From positions 4,867,501 through 4,931,500 of the forward strand of contig NZ_JAPEPJ010000001.1 in the NCBI RefSeq assembly GCF_026340255.1: DNA of 64,000 nucleotides. Reading direction: 5' to 3'. This DNA comes from Streptomyces sp. NBC_01408 (GTDB lineage Bacteria > Actinomycetota > Actinomycetes > Streptomycetales > Streptomycetaceae). The position numbers and the translations under genes were made by a program. The notes under the pieces are model-generated. The model was given only the letters and a program-made list of their open reading frames with translations, was not told where the DNA came from and made no database searches. Position 1 is the stretch's first letter. Each line of letters begins with the position of its first letter. This document shows, piece by piece, positions 7,612 through 16,319 of this stretch.

Positions 7612-9918
7612 TCATTCGGTGTGGAGGACCGAGGCGATCGGCATACGGGCTGCCGCGCGGGCCGGGAGCAGGGAGCCCAGTACGGCGATCGCCATGCCCG
7701 CCAGCAGCATCGCGGTCAGCTGCGGCGCGTGCCACACGTCCTTCATGGACTCGGGGAAGGCGATCACCCCGACGTGGTCCACCACCAGGCGGTGCGCCGC
7801 GATGCCGAGGGGGATGCCGAGGAGTCCGCCGGCCAGCCCCAGCCCCGACACCGAGGTCACCGTCATCACCACCACCTGCCGGGGGGTCATCCCGATCGAC
7901 TTGAGCATGCCCAGGTCGCGGCGGCGCTCGCGGGTGTTCAGCAGGACCGTGTTGAAGACGCCGAGCGAGGCGACGACGGTCAGCAGGACCGTGAACACCG
8001 TGGAGAAGGTGACGACGGTGGTGGTGCCGGCGTTCCCCGTGTCCATCACCGACGCGCTGAGCCCCGGATCGGCCGCCTGGACCGCCTCCGCGTAGGCCCG
8101 GGCGTCGGCGCCGGGGGCGAGCCGCACCGTGTACTCGATGGCGTGCGCGTCCGGGTCGAGCCGGTCGAGGGTGTGCCAGGTGGCGTCCAGGGCCCGGTCG
8201 TTGCCCTCCACGAGCCGGCCCACGACGGTCGCCCGGACCTGCCTCCCGTTCAGCGCCAGCGTGACCCCGTCACCGACCTCCAGCCCGAACTGGGCGAGGA
8301 ACGTCGGCCCGGCGGAGATCTCGCCCGCCGCCGCCGGCGCGCGGCCTTCGACGATCACGTCGCCGTAGACGGCGTCCCCCCGGTAGAAGTCGGCGAAGAC
8401 GGGCTGGGCGTGCCCGACCATGCTCACCTGGGCCAGCGCGCGGGCCCGTACCCGCGGATCCCCGGGCAGCGACCGCAGCCGCTCCTCGATCTGGAGGTCG
8501 CTCAGCAGGGGCGCGGTGCGGCCGTTCAGCGGTCCCCCCGCCTCCACCTGGACCCTGGGGCCGCCTTCGCCGCGGCCCGCGTCGCCGTACGCGAGCATCG
8601 TGCTGGTCAGCCCGGTGGCCAGGGTCACCGTGGTGACGCCGAGGACGATGGCCGCCATCGTCAGCAGGGTCCGCGCGGGGCGGGCGAAGGGCTGGCCGAG
8701 GCCCAGGCTGACCGGGCGCGGCAGCCGGGTGTTGGCCAGGACCCGCTGGACCCGCAGCCCGCGCCCGGCCGTCGGTGCTCCGCCCGTACTGATCGCCCGA
8801 GCGGCGGGCAGCCGGTGCGCCCGCAGGGCGGGTACCAGCGCCGTCAGCAGGACGAGGGCGGGCATCCCCACCAGGGGGACCACCGACACCCACGCGCCGA
8901 TGCCGTCCACCGCGGCCCGGCCCGTCTCGATGCCGGTGAACGAGACCTTCAGGACGGGACCGGCCAGGGCCGAGCCGAGCAGGGTGCCCAGTACGGCACC
9001 GACGACGGCCGGCAGGGCCGTCATCAGCAGGTACACGGCCACCACCTGGTTCGGGGTGAAGCCCAGCGCCTTGAGCACGCCGATGTGCCGGTACCCGGAG
9101 ACGACCGCCCCGCTGACCACGTTCCCGACGATCAGGGCGGAGACCAGCAGGCCCAGGATGCCGAAGAGCGTCATGAACGGGAGGTAGGAGTCGGCCAGGG
9201 CCGAGAAGGTCCGCTTGAGGGTGAGGTGGTCCTGAGCGCCGGTCAGGGCATCCGCGGGCAGCCCGGCGGTGGCCCCGGCCAGCCCGGCGTCCAGCTGCGC
9301 CCGGGTCGACGCGTGGGTGAAGCGGTAGAGCATCTGGGTGGCGGAGGGGTGCAGCGCGGCCAGCTGCTCGGGTGCGACCCAGGCGCTCGCCGACTTGCTC
9401 ATGCCGGCGGCGAACCCGACGACGGTCAGCGTCGGCGCTCCCGGGTTCTCCAGCCTGGTGCCCAGCAGCTCCCTGCCGGGGGAGCCCGAGGACGGCCAGT
9501 GGACGACGATCTCGCCGGGCGCGGTGGCCCAGCGGCCCTCCAGCAGCTCGATCCGGTCCACGGGGCCGGCCGGATCGGCGCGGCCCACCACCGTGAGGGT
9601 GCCGCCCGCCATCCACAGCCAGCCCTGCGGGATGTCGACGACGGCCTGGCCGAAGGGACCGGCCGCGGCCTGGACCCCCGGCCGCTCCGCGGTCCGCGCG
9701 AGCTGCTCCGGCGAGACCTTCGCGGAGTCGAACGTCGCCACCGCGTGCGCGCCGCGCTGGGCGGCGTACGCCTGGTCGAAGGAGCTGGACGCGGTGTCGA
9801 GCAGACCCAGCGCGAGGAGCACGGTCGTGGTCGAGCACAGGACGACGAGCCCGATGACGAATGTCTGGAGCCGGCGGCGCTTCACGGCCGCGCGCGAGGC
9901 CCTCCACACGGCGCTCAC
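7612..9918 (-). CDS. ABC transporter permease, FtsX/MacB type
   Basis: 768 residues. An N-terminal transmembrane helix (QTFVIGLVVLCSTTTVLLAL) and a large extracytoplasmic domain are followed by three helices with FGILGLLVSALIVGNVVSG. A second extracytoplasmic domain and a final FtsX module (LLTVVASLGVFNTVLLN, then SVLHTE at the end) complete it. This duplicated FtsX layout is typical of MacB-like exporters and mechanotransmission transporters rather than importers. Its start overlaps the stop of the ATPase gene by 4 nt, so the two are translationally coupled. The adjacent two-component genes probably control it. The substrate is unknown; antibiotic or envelope-stress efflux is the usual role. 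Confidence 0.9.
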   Translation of the reverse strand: MSAVWRASRAAVKRRRLQTFVIGLVVLCSTTTVLLALGLLDTASSSFDQAYAAQRGAHAVATFDSAKVSPEQLARTAERPGVQAAAGPFGQAVVDIPQGWLWMAGGTLTVVGRADPAGPVDRIELLEGRWATAPGEIVVHWPSSGSPGRELLGTRLENPGAPTLTVVGFAAGMSKSASAWVAPEQLAALHPSATQMLYRFTHASTRAQLDAGLAGATAGLPADALTGAQDHLTLKRTFSALADSYLPFMTLFGILGLLVSALIVGNVVSGAVVSGYRHIGVLKALGFTPNQVVAVYLLMTALPAVVGAVLGTLLGSALAGPVLKVSFTGIETGRAAVDGIGAWVSVVPLVGMPALVLLTALVPALRAHRLPAARAISTGGAPTAGRGLRVQRVLANTRLPRPVSLGLGQPFARPARTLLTMAAIVLGVTTVTLATGLTSTMLAYGDAGRGEGGPRVQVEAGGPLNGRTAPLLSDLQIEERLRSLPGDPRVRARALAQVSMVGHAQPVFADFYRGDAVYGDVIVEGRAPAAAGEISAGPTFLAQFGLEVGDGVTLALNGRQVRATVVGRLVEGNDRALDATWHTLDRLDPDAHAIEYTVRLAPGADARAYAEAVQAADPGLSASVMDTGNAGTTTVVTFSTVFTVLLTVVASLGVFNTVLLNTRERRRDLGMLKSIGMTPRQVVVMTVTSVSGLGLAGGLLGIPLGIAAHRLVVDHVGVIAFPESMKDVWHAPQLTAMLLAGMAIAVLGSLLPARAAARMPIASVLHTE

Positions 9919-10625
9919 GCCGTCGCCTCCAGCACGCTCTCACGGGCCACCCGGCCGTCGGCGACCTCGACCAGCCTGCTGGCGCACCGCGTGGCCAGTT
10001 GCGGGTCGTGGGTGACGATCAACAGGGTCTGGCCGATCTGGTTGAGGTCGATCAGGAGGTCCATCACCTGTTCACCGGTGCGGCTGTCGAGGGCGCCGGT
10101 CGGCTCGTCCGCCAGCAGCAGGGCCGGGCGGTTCATCAACGCCCGGGCCACGGCGACGCGTTGGCGCTCGCCGCCGCTGAGGGTCGCCGGATAGTTGTCG
10201 CGGCGGTCGGCGACGCCGAGTTCGTCGAGGAGTTCCAGGGCCCGGCGGCGGGCCTGCCGGGCCGGTGTGCCGGTCAGCTGGGCGGCCAGGGCCACGTTGT
10301 CGAGCGCCGGCAGATCGTCGATGAGGTTGAAGAACTGGAAGATCATGCCGATGTTCCGGCGCCGGAACAGCGCCAGCCCGGTCTCGTTGAGCGAGCCCAG
10401 GTCCTGGCCGTGGACCTCCACCAGGCCCGAGGTGGGCCGGTCCAGTCCGGCCACCATGTTGAGCAGCGTGGACTTCCCGCAGCCGGAGGGACCCATCACG
10501 GCGACCGCGTCGCCCGCCCGGATCTCCAGCGACAGACCGTCCAGGGCCCTCGCGTCGCCGTACTCCTTGTGCACGCCGTCCAGCCGCACCACCACGGGCC
10601 GTGTGCTGTCCTGATCAGTTGTCAT
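9915..10625 (-). CDS. ABC transporter ATP-binding protein (MacB/LolD type)
   Basis: 236 residues. Walker A is GPSGCGKST (about 41-49), the signature is LSGGERQRVAVARAL and Walker B is LLLADEPTGALD. The characteristic FQFFNLIDDLPALDNVALA Q-loop segment of LolD/MacB-type ATPases is present. It powers the FtsX-type permease encoded immediately downstream with a 4-nt overlap. Two copies of a 17-nt motif shared with the kinase promoter lie 34-80 nt upstream of its start. This suggests control by the response regulator encoded just upstream. Confidence 0.93.
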   Translation of the reverse strand: MTTDQDSTRPVVVRLDGVHKEYGDARALDGLSLEIRAGDAVAVMGPSGCGKSTLLNMVAGLDRPTSGLVEVHGQDLGSLNETGLALFRRRNIGMIFQFFNLIDDLPALDNVALAAQLTGTPARQARRRALELLDELGVADRRDNYPATLSGGERQRVAVARALMNRPALLLADEPTGALDSRTGEQVMDLLIDLNQIGQTLLIVTHDPQLATRCASRLVEVADGRVARESVLEATA

Positions 10626-10658
10626 GGCCCGAACCTAAGCGGGGCCCGCGGACGGGGC

Positions 10659-10705
10659 GTCAGCCCCCGGATGTAAAGGTCCAGGCAGGTCATCCTGGGG
10701 ATGTA
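10659..10705 (-). promoter_or_regulatory. Two direct copies of a 17-nt motif, candidate response-regulator sites
   Basis: On the + strand, GTCAGCCCCCGGATGTA (10659-10675) and GTCATCCTGGGGATGTA (10689-10705) share 13-14 of 17 positions and are spaced exactly 30 nt apart, about three helical turns. A third copy lies upstream of the kinase gene at 12634-12650 in the same orientation relative to transcription. They precede the ABC operon starting at 10625. Binding by the response regulator at 10730-11392 is inferred. Confidence 0.45.
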
Positions 10706-10729
10706 TGCGACGTGCCCGGGGCGGCGACA

Positions 10730-11392
10730 TCAGCGGGGCAGCGTTACCAGCCCCCTCTCATAGGCGGTGATCACGAGCTGGACACGGTCCCGGGCGTTCA
10801 GTTTGGTGAGCAGCCGTGACACGTGCGACTTGGCGGTGGCCACGGTGATGAAGAGGTCCTCCGCGATCTCGGTGTTCGACCGGCCGCGTCCGATCAGGGT
10901 CAGCACTTCCCGCTCCCGTTCGGTGATGCCCTCGACCGGCCGTGGGGAGCGCACCGGAGCTGATTCGGGGCGCCGGACGAAGTCCGCGATCAGACGGCGC
11001 GTCACACCCGGCGCGATCAGCGCGTCGCCCGCGGCGACCACGCGGACCGCCGCAAGGAGGTCGTCCAGCGCCATGTCCTTGACCACGAAACCGCTCGCGC
11101 CGGCCCGGAGCGCGCCGTAGACGTAGTCGTCCTCGTCGAAGGTGGTCAGGACGAGGACACGGGTCGTTGTCGGACCGGCCGTGATCAGGCGGGTGGCCTC
11201 GATCCCGTCCATGCCGGGCATCCGGATGTCCATCACCACGACGTCGGGGCTGATCTCCGTGACCAGTTGGACCGCTTCGGCGCCGGTGGCGGCCTCACCT
11301 GCGACTTCCAGGTCGGGGTGGTCGGCCATGAGTACGCGCAGCCCGGACCGGACCAGAGGCTGGTCGTCGGCGAGCACGATCCGGATGGTCAT
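10730..11392 (-). CDS. NarL/LuxR-family response regulator
   Basis: 220 residues. The receiver domain has acidic residues D9 and D10, the phosphoacceptor D55 in VVVMDIRMPGMDG, and the T/K signature residues (LVLTTFDEDDYVYGAL, GFVVKD). A linker leads to a C-terminal LuxR helix-turn-helix (ITEREREVLTLIGRGRSNTE, then VATAKSHVSRLLTKL). Its ATG overlaps the kinase stop codon by 4 nt, so the pair is coupled. Probable targets are its own operon and the MacB-like ABC operon 104 nt downstream, on the basis of a shared promoter motif. Confidence 0.93.
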   Translation of the reverse strand: MTIRIVLADDQPLVRSGLRVLMADHPDLEVAGEAATGAEAVQLVTEISPDVVVMDIRMPGMDGIEATRLITAGPTTTRVLVLTTFDEDDYVYGALRAGASGFVVKDMALDDLLAAVRVVAAGDALIAPGVTRRLIADFVRRPESAPVRSPRPVEGITEREREVLTLIGRGRSNTEIAEDLFITVATAKSHVSRLLTKLNARDRVQLVITAYERGLVTLPR

Positions 11393-12591
11393 CGGTCCTC
11401 CACCCCGACTCCGACGGGAGCGGGCAGCGGCAGCCGCGCCGCCACCCGGAAGCCGCCGTCAGGACGCGGGCCGGCGCTGAGGTGGCCGCGCAGCAGGTTG
11501 ACCCGCTCCCGCATGCCCACGATGCCGAAGCCGTGGTCCGAGCCGGTCACCGACCCTTTCCTGACGACGCCGCACCCGTCGTCGAGGACCTCCACGGACA
11601 GCTCCTCGGCCCCGTAGTCGATGGCCACCCGGCAACGCCCGGTGCGCGCGTGGCGGACCACGTTGGTCAGCGCTTCCTGCACGATGCGGTAGGCGGACAG
11701 GTCGATGTCGGCAGGCAGGGCACGCTGCTCCCCGCTGCGGTGCACGTCGACGCGTACCCCCGCGTCCGCGGTCGCTGCCGCCAGCCGTTCGACGTCGGCC
11801 AGCCCCGGTGAGGGTGCGAGTGGTGACTGCTCCGAGGCGGCCTCGCCCCGGTTGGCCTGACGGAGTGACACCAGGGTGCGCCGAAGGCCCGACAGGGTGT
11901 CCCTGCTGGTGGCCTCGATGGCGCGCAGGGCCTCGCGGGCTTCCGCGGGCTGGGTCCGGATGACCCGGCTCCCCACACCGGCCTGGATGGCGATGATGCC
12001 GATGCTGTGCGCGACCATGTCGTGCAGCTCCCGTGCGATCCGCAGCCGTTCGGCGGTCACGGCCTCGGCCACCTCCTGCGAACGCAGCGCCACCGCGTGC
12101 TCCCGGCGCTCGCGACTCAGCAGACCGGTCATGCAGGATGCGGCCATCGCCAGGAGGGCGATCACCCCGTTGACGGTCAGGTTGTCCCCGTGGGCGAAGA
12201 CGCCGATGGCCAGGAGCTGCACGGCGAATGACACGGCCACGGCGAGGATGGAAGCCCGCCGTGCGCAGGTGGCGACGATGAAGCCCAGGACGAGGTCCAC
12301 CGCCAGATATGACAGGAACTGGCCCTGGTACGACGCCGCCGGCTCCGCGTGTACGGAGCTTGGAGTGCCCACCACCACGGCAGTGGATCCGAAGAGTGCC
12401 ATCGCCAGCGCCAGCAGCGGCATCCGCCGCACCACGCCGACGAGCAGACTCACGGCCAGCAGCGACCCGACACCGTGGACCGTGCCCGACGCCCGCGTCG
12501 CGCCCCCCACGAGCAGACCCACCATGAGGAGGTAGGAGGCACCGCCTGCCCAGGCCACGGCCTTCGTTCTCGTCATCGGGGTGATCGTCAT
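11389..12591 (-). CDS. Sensor histidine kinase, HisKA_3 (NarL partner) type
   Basis: About 400 residues from ATG 12591; GTG 12600 and ATG 12576 are alternatives and no good ribosome binding site decides. Five or six transmembrane helices fill residues 12-157, with little extracytoplasmic domain, so it may sense within the membrane. The phosphoacceptor is H190 in RIARELHDMVAHSIGI. The ATPase part shows YRIVQEALTNVVRHA (N box), EVLDDGCG and FGIVGMRERV. It is the cognate kinase of the overlapping response regulator. The intramembrane-sensor architecture next to an FtsX-type ABC transporter is typical of antimicrobial or envelope-stress detection. Confidence 0.9.
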   Translation of the reverse strand: MTITPMTRTKAVAWAGGASYLLMVGLLVGGATRASGTVHGVGSLLAVSLLVGVVRRMPLLALAMALFGSTAVVVGTPSSVHAEPAASYQGQFLSYLAVDLVLGFIVATCARRASILAVAVSFAVQLLAIGVFAHGDNLTVNGVIALLAMAASCMTGLLSRERREHAVALRSQEVAEAVTAERLRIARELHDMVAHSIGIIAIQAGVGSRVIRTQPAEAREALRAIEATSRDTLSGLRRTLVSLRQANRGEAASEQSPLAPSPGLADVERLAAATADAGVRVDVHRSGEQRALPADIDLSAYRIVQEALTNVVRHARTGRCRVAIDYGAEELSVEVLDDGCGVVRKGSVTGSDHGFGIVGMRERVNLLRGHLSAGPRPDGGFRVAARLPLPAPVGVGVEDR

Positions 12592-12633
12592 GAGGTCCAC
12601 GCCGTGAGACTAACCGGCCACCGCCCGCGCGGC

Positions 12634-12650
12634 ATCAGCCCGGGGACGTA
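12634..12650 (-). promoter_or_regulatory. Third copy of the 17-nt two-component motif
   Basis: ATCAGCCCGGGGACGTA matches the two copies near 10659 and 10689 at 13 of 17 positions. It lies about 43 nt upstream of the kinase start in the 139-nt divergent intergenic region. This fits autoregulation of the kinase operon; it could also touch the divergent ABC operon at 12731. Confidence 0.4.
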
Positions 12651-12730
12651 CGCCCACAGGCCAACCCGGCCGCGCGATTGCCGCCCACGGCCCCATGTCC
12701 GGACGGGGTCGTCCCGGCAGTGTGGGTGCC

Positions 12731-13651
12731 GTGATCGAAGTCAACGAACTCACCAGACGCTATGGCGGCAAGACGGCCGTCGACCAGCTGTCCTTCACCG
12801 TGCGACCGGGCCAGGTCACCGGATTCCTCGGCCCCAACGGAGCCGGCAAGTCCACCACCCTGCGGATGATCCTCGGCCTGGACACGCCCACCACAGGCGC
12901 CGCCACCGTCAGCGGCGTCCCCTTCCACCACCACCCGCGCGGACTGCGGCACGTCGGCGCCCTCCTCGACGCCGGCCAGGTCCACGGCGGCCGCAGCGCC
13001 GCCGCCCACCTGTCCGCCCTGGCCCGCAGCAACGGCATCCCGCGGCGCCGGGTGGACGAGGTGCTCCAGGAGGTGGGGCTGGCCGAGGCGGCGAGCCGCC
13101 GCATCGGCGGGTTCTCCCTCGGCATGAAGCAGCGGCTGGGGATCGCCACCGCCCTGCTCGGCGACCCGCCCGTGCTCATGTTCGACGAGCCGATCAACGG
13201 CATGGACCCGGAGGGCGTGCTCTGGATACGCCGCCTCTTCCGGCGCCTGGCCGCCGAAGGGCGCACGGTCTTCCTCTCCAGCCACCTGATGTCGGAAATG
13301 GAGAACACCGCCGACCAGCTGGTCGTCATCGGCCGCGGCCGCCTCATCGCCGCCGAGTCGGTACGGGACTTCGCGGCCCGCAGCACCCGTCGCAGCGTCG
13401 TGGTGGGGACACCGCAGGCAGCCGAGCTGGCAGCCGTGCTGACCGCGGCGGGCGCCTCGGTCGAGCCGGAGGGCTCGGCGGGCGCCGAGAAGCTCGCCGT
13501 GACCGGGCTCCCGGCGGACCGGATCGGAGCGCTCGCCTTCGAGAACCGTATCCGCGTGGACGAGCTGACCACCCGCACCGCCTCACTGGAGGCGGCCTTC
13601 ATGGAACTCACGGCCGACAGCGTCGAATACCAGGCAGGACAGCCCCGATGA
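12731..13651 (+). CDS. ABC transporter ATP-binding protein (ABC-2 export type)
   Basis: 306 residues from GTG 12731 (VIEVNELTRRYGGKTAVDQL). Walker A is GPNGAGKST, the signature is degenerate (FSLGMKQRLGIATALL) and Walker B is VLMFDEPINGMDPEG. The SLGMKQRLGIA form, in place of LSGGQ, is normal for bacitracin-resistance-like (BcrA) exporters. A C-terminal about 80-residue domain follows. Its stop overlaps the permease start by 4 nt. The two-component genes follow on the same strand. The substrate is probably a peptide or antibiotic, but that is inference from the family. Confidence 0.92.
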   Translation: MIEVNELTRRYGGKTAVDQLSFTVRPGQVTGFLGPNGAGKSTTLRMILGLDTPTTGAATVSGVPFHHHPRGLRHVGALLDAGQVHGGRSAAAHLSALARSNGIPRRRVDEVLQEVGLAEAASRRIGGFSLGMKQRLGIATALLGDPPVLMFDEPINGMDPEGVLWIRRLFRRLAAEGRTVFLSSHLMSEMENTADQLVVIGRGRLIAAESVRDFAARSTRRSVVVGTPQAAELAAVLTAAGASVEPEGSAGAEKLAVTGLPADRIGALAFENRIRVDELTTRTASLEAAFMELTADSVEYQAGQPR

Positions 13652-14472
13652 CCACACTCGCCTCCGTCTTCTCGGCCACCCCCGTCACCGGGCCACCCGC
13701 CCGCTTCCGCGACCTGCTCGCCTCGGAGTGGATCAAGATGCGGTCCCTGCGCTCCACCCCGTGGACGATCGGCCTCACCCTCCTGTTCGTCATCGGGTCC
13801 GCAGCCGTTGCCACGCTCGCGGACAAGGCCGCCCGCTCCGGCCCCGCTGACTTCCTGCCCTACGACGCCTATCCGCCAGCCGGCTACTGGACGCTGATGC
13901 TCGTCGCCGGCAGCATGGGCGCCCTCACCGTCGTGAGCGAGTACAGCAGCGGCCTGATCCGCACCACCACCGTGGCCGTCCCCGCCCGCGGCTCCGTGGT
14001 GCTGGCCAAAGCGGCCGTCACCGCCGCGCTGTGGACCGCGGTCGGCACGGCCGTCTCCACCGGTTCCTTCTTGGTCTCCCAGGCCATTCTGAACGGGCGG
14101 CACGCCGGGGTCCCGCTCACTCACCCCGGGGTGTTCCGGGCGCTGGCGGCATCCGCGTTGCTGGCCCCGGTCTGCGCACTGATCGGCCTGGGCATCGCCG
14201 TTCTGCTCCGGCACGGGGCAGCGACCACGGTCACCACCGTCGTCATCCTGCTGATGCTGCCGCCCATGTTCTCGGAGAGCGACCGCTGGTCGGCGGACAT
14301 CAACCACGCCATGGTGTCGGCCGCCTGGAAGCGTCTGATCCAGAACTGGGAGGCGGATCCCGGATCCCTGGGGTACACCGCCACGGTTCCCGGCTCCTGG
14401 ATCGTGTACGCGCTCTGGCCGCTGATCGCCGTCGCACTCGCCGTGGTCGTCGTGCGGCGCCGCGACGTGTGA
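13648..14472 (+). CDS. ABC-2 type permease
   Basis: 274 residues from ATG 13648. The start FRDLLASEWIKMRSLRSTPW is the classical cytoplasmic lead-in of ABC-2 permeases. It is followed by six hydrophobic segments, at about residues 32-50, 80-98, 115-140, 165-190, 195-215 and 245-268. The loop around SSGLIRTTTVAVPARG is typical of the family. It forms the exporter with the preceding ATPase. It is probably part of a four-gene unit with the kinase and regulator downstream (30-nt gap). Confidence 0.9.
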   Translation: MTTLASVFSATPVTGPPARFRDLLASEWIKMRSLRSTPWTIGLTLLFVIGSAAVATLADKAARSGPADFLPYDAYPPAGYWTLMLVAGSMGALTVVSEYSSGLIRTTTVAVPARGSVVLAKAAVTAALWTAVGTAVSTGSFLVSQAILNGRHAGVPLTHPGVFRALAASALLAPVCALIGLGIAVLLRHGAATTVTTVVILLMLPPMFSESDRWSADINHAMVSAAWKRLIQNWEADPGSLGYTATVPGSWIVYALWPLIAVALAVVVVRRRDV

Positions 14473-14502
14473 CAGCGACGGCTGGCGGGCGGGGGCGTCG
14501 AT

Positions 14503-15465
14503 ATGATCCGGAACGCGGTGCGCGAGCAGCGGCCTTACGGGGCAGGGGAGTTCGGGGCAGGGGAGTTCGGCGTGGGACTGATCATCTCGGTGGCCGCGGC
14601 CTGCGCCGCCGCCGGCGTGGCCGCCGGGCTCGGCGTGGCACTGCTGCGCGCGCGGCGCGCGCACCGGGCGGCCCTGGGGGAGCGGGGCTGGCTGCTGGAA
14701 CGGGAACGCGAAGCGGCGGCCCGTACCGCCGTGGACGCCGAACGGGCCAGGATCGCCGCGGAGCTCCACGACATCGTCAGCCACAACGTCAGCCTGATGG
14801 TGGTCCAGGCCGGGGCCGCCCGCGAGGTGCTGGACACCATGCCGGAGGCGGCCGCGGCGGCCATGGCAGCCGTGGAGAGCGCCGGACGGAACACGATGAC
14901 CGAGCTGCGGCACCTCCTGGGGCTGCTCGCGCCCGCACAGGACGGCACGGACGAGCCGTACCGGGCTCACGGGCAGCGGCCCGCCGCCGGGCTGTCACCG
15001 CAGTCGCCGCAGCCGAGCCTGGACCGGCTGAGCCCGCTGGTCGACCGGTTCGCCTTCGCGGGCCTGCCGGTGGAGGTACGCATCTCCGGCGAACCGCGGC
15101 CGCTGCCGGCCGGGATCGACGTCACGGCGTACCGGATCATCCAGGAAGCACTGACCAACGCACTCAAACACGCGGACGGGGCGAAGACGATGGTGACGGT
15201 GCGGTACGCGGAGCACGCGCTGCGCGTGGAAGTGCTCAACGGCGGGCCGAGCGCCCTGTCGGGCGGCCGGGCCCCCGGCCCGGGCACGCCGGTGCAGCGG
15301 CCCGGCGGTGGACCCGGCGGGCCGGCGCCCCAGGCCGACGGCACCGGCCGCGGCCTGCTCGGCCTGCGCGAGCGCGTCGCCGTCTACGGCGGAGACCTCG
15401 ACGCCCGCCGTCGCCTCGGCGGCGGCTTCCGGGTCCGCGCCCGGCTCCCGCTGGACCGGCCGTGA
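14503..15465 (+). CDS. Sensor histidine kinase, HisKA_3 type, short N-terminus
   Basis: 320 residues from ATG 14503. A 15-nt direct repeat encodes GAGEF twice just before a single transmembrane helix (about residues 24-48). The dimerisation domain has phosphoacceptor H89 in RIAAELHDIVSHNVSLM, and the ATPase domain shows YRIIQEALTNALKHA and GLLGLRERVAVYGG. With only one helix and no evident sensor domain, it probably senses through the membrane or a partner such as the adjacent ABC transporter. GTGA overlap joins it to the response regulator gene. Confidence 0.88.
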   Translation: MIRNAVREQRPYGAGEFGAGEFGVGLIISVAAACAAAGVAAGLGVALLRARRAHRAALGERGWLLEREREAAARTAVDAERARIAAELHDIVSHNVSLMVVQAGAAREVLDTMPEAAAAAMAAVESAGRNTMTELRHLLGLLAPAQDGTDEPYRAHGQRPAAGLSPQSPQPSLDRLSPLVDRFAFAGLPVEVRISGEPRPLPAGIDVTAYRIIQEALTNALKHADGAKTMVTVRYAEHALRVEVLNGGPSALSGGRAPGPGTPVQRPGGGPGGPAPQADGTGRGLLGLRERVAVYGGDLDARRRLGGGFRVRARLPLDRP

Positions 15466-16166
15466 CGGCGCCCGCCGCGTCCCCCGAGGGCGCCGCGCCC
15501 GCGCCCCGCGTGGTGATCGCCGACGACCAGGACCTCGTCCGCACCGGCTTCCAGCTGATCCTGACGGCCCGTGGGATCGACGTGGTCGGCGTGGCCGCCG
15601 ACGGGGTGGAGGCCGTCGCGGCGGTGCGCAGGCTGCGCCCGGACGTCGTACTGCTGGACATCCGGATGCCGAACATGGACGGCCTGGAGGCCGCCCGGCG
15701 GATCCTCGCCGAGGTCCCGGACTGCCGGGTGATCATGCTGACCACCTTCGACCTCGACAGTTACGTGTACGCCGCGCTCGCCGCCGGAGCCAGCGGCTTC
15801 CTGCTCAAGGACGTCACGCCCGCCCACCTCGCCGCCGCCGTCCGCCTGGTCGGCACCGGTGACGCGCTGCTCTCCCCGTCGATCACCCGCCGCCTGGTGG
15901 AACGCTGCGCTCCCGCCACCGCGGGCGCCGGCGGACGGGCCCGGGTGCGTCCGGAACTCGCCGCGCTGACCCCGCGCGAACGCGAGGTGCTGACCCTGAT
16001 GGGCCATGGCCGCTCCAATGCCGAACTGGCCCAGGAGCTGACCCTCAGCGAAGCCACGGTGAAGACCCACGTGGCCCGGATCTTCGCGAAACTGTCCCTC
16101 CGGGACCGGGCCCAGGCCGTGGTACTCGCCTACGAGACGGGCCTGGTCACACCGGGCTCTCCGTAG
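15462..16166 (+). CDS. NarL/LuxR-family response regulator
   Basis: 234 residues from GTG 15462. After an Ala/Pro-rich leader come the receiver (ADDQDLVRTGFQLIL, phosphoacceptor D66 in VVLLDIRMPNMDG, GFLLKD) and a C-terminal helix-turn-helix (LTPREREVLTLMGHGRSNAE, SEATVKTHVARIFAKL). It is the partner of the overlapping kinase and the last gene of the ABC/two-component block that starts at 12731. It probably regulates that ABC transporter. It resembles the regulator at 10730-11392, which heads the divergent block, so the two systems may be related by duplication or may cross-talk. Confidence 0.92.
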   Translation: MTAPAASPEGAAPAPRVVIADDQDLVRTGFQLILTARGIDVVGVAADGVEAVAAVRRLRPDVVLLDIRMPNMDGLEAARRILAEVPDCRVIMLTTFDLDSYVYAALAAGASGFLLKDVTPAHLAAAVRLVGTGDALLSPSITRRLVERCAPATAGAGGRARVRPELAALTPREREVLTLMGHGRSNAELAQELTLSEATVKTHVARIFAKLSLRDRAQAVVLAYETGLVTPGSP

Positions 16167-16319
16167 CCGGGAGTCCCGAAGCGGGTACGGACTTCGCGCA
16201 CCGCGCGCCTGCGCCATGGACAACGGCCGTGCTGCCGGGCCGGGTTGCCGCTCCGGCCGGGTGGCCGGCCGGCTGCCGCGGGCGGTCGCCCGGGCCGTCG
16301 CGGGCCCTCGGCTGAGGCC

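Noticed and set aside
7591..10194. Long + strand open frame of 867 codons opposite the MacB-like permease
   Set aside because: His/Gly/Arg-rich antisense shadow caused by high GC; the minus-strand protein has all family motifs.
12349..14472. One long 707-codon gene spanning both ABC genes
   Set aside because: The first part is out of frame with the clear ATPase gene; the permease begins at ATG 13648 with a 4-nt overlap.
14530..14565. 15-nt direct repeat (GAGEF twice) at the start of the second kinase
   Set aside because: A simple in-frame duplication; no regulatory meaning can be supported.
16167..16319. Terminator or small gene between the response regulator and the GntR gene
   Set aside because: Several imperfect GC stems but no clean hairpin; no frame with a ribosome binding site and plausible protein.
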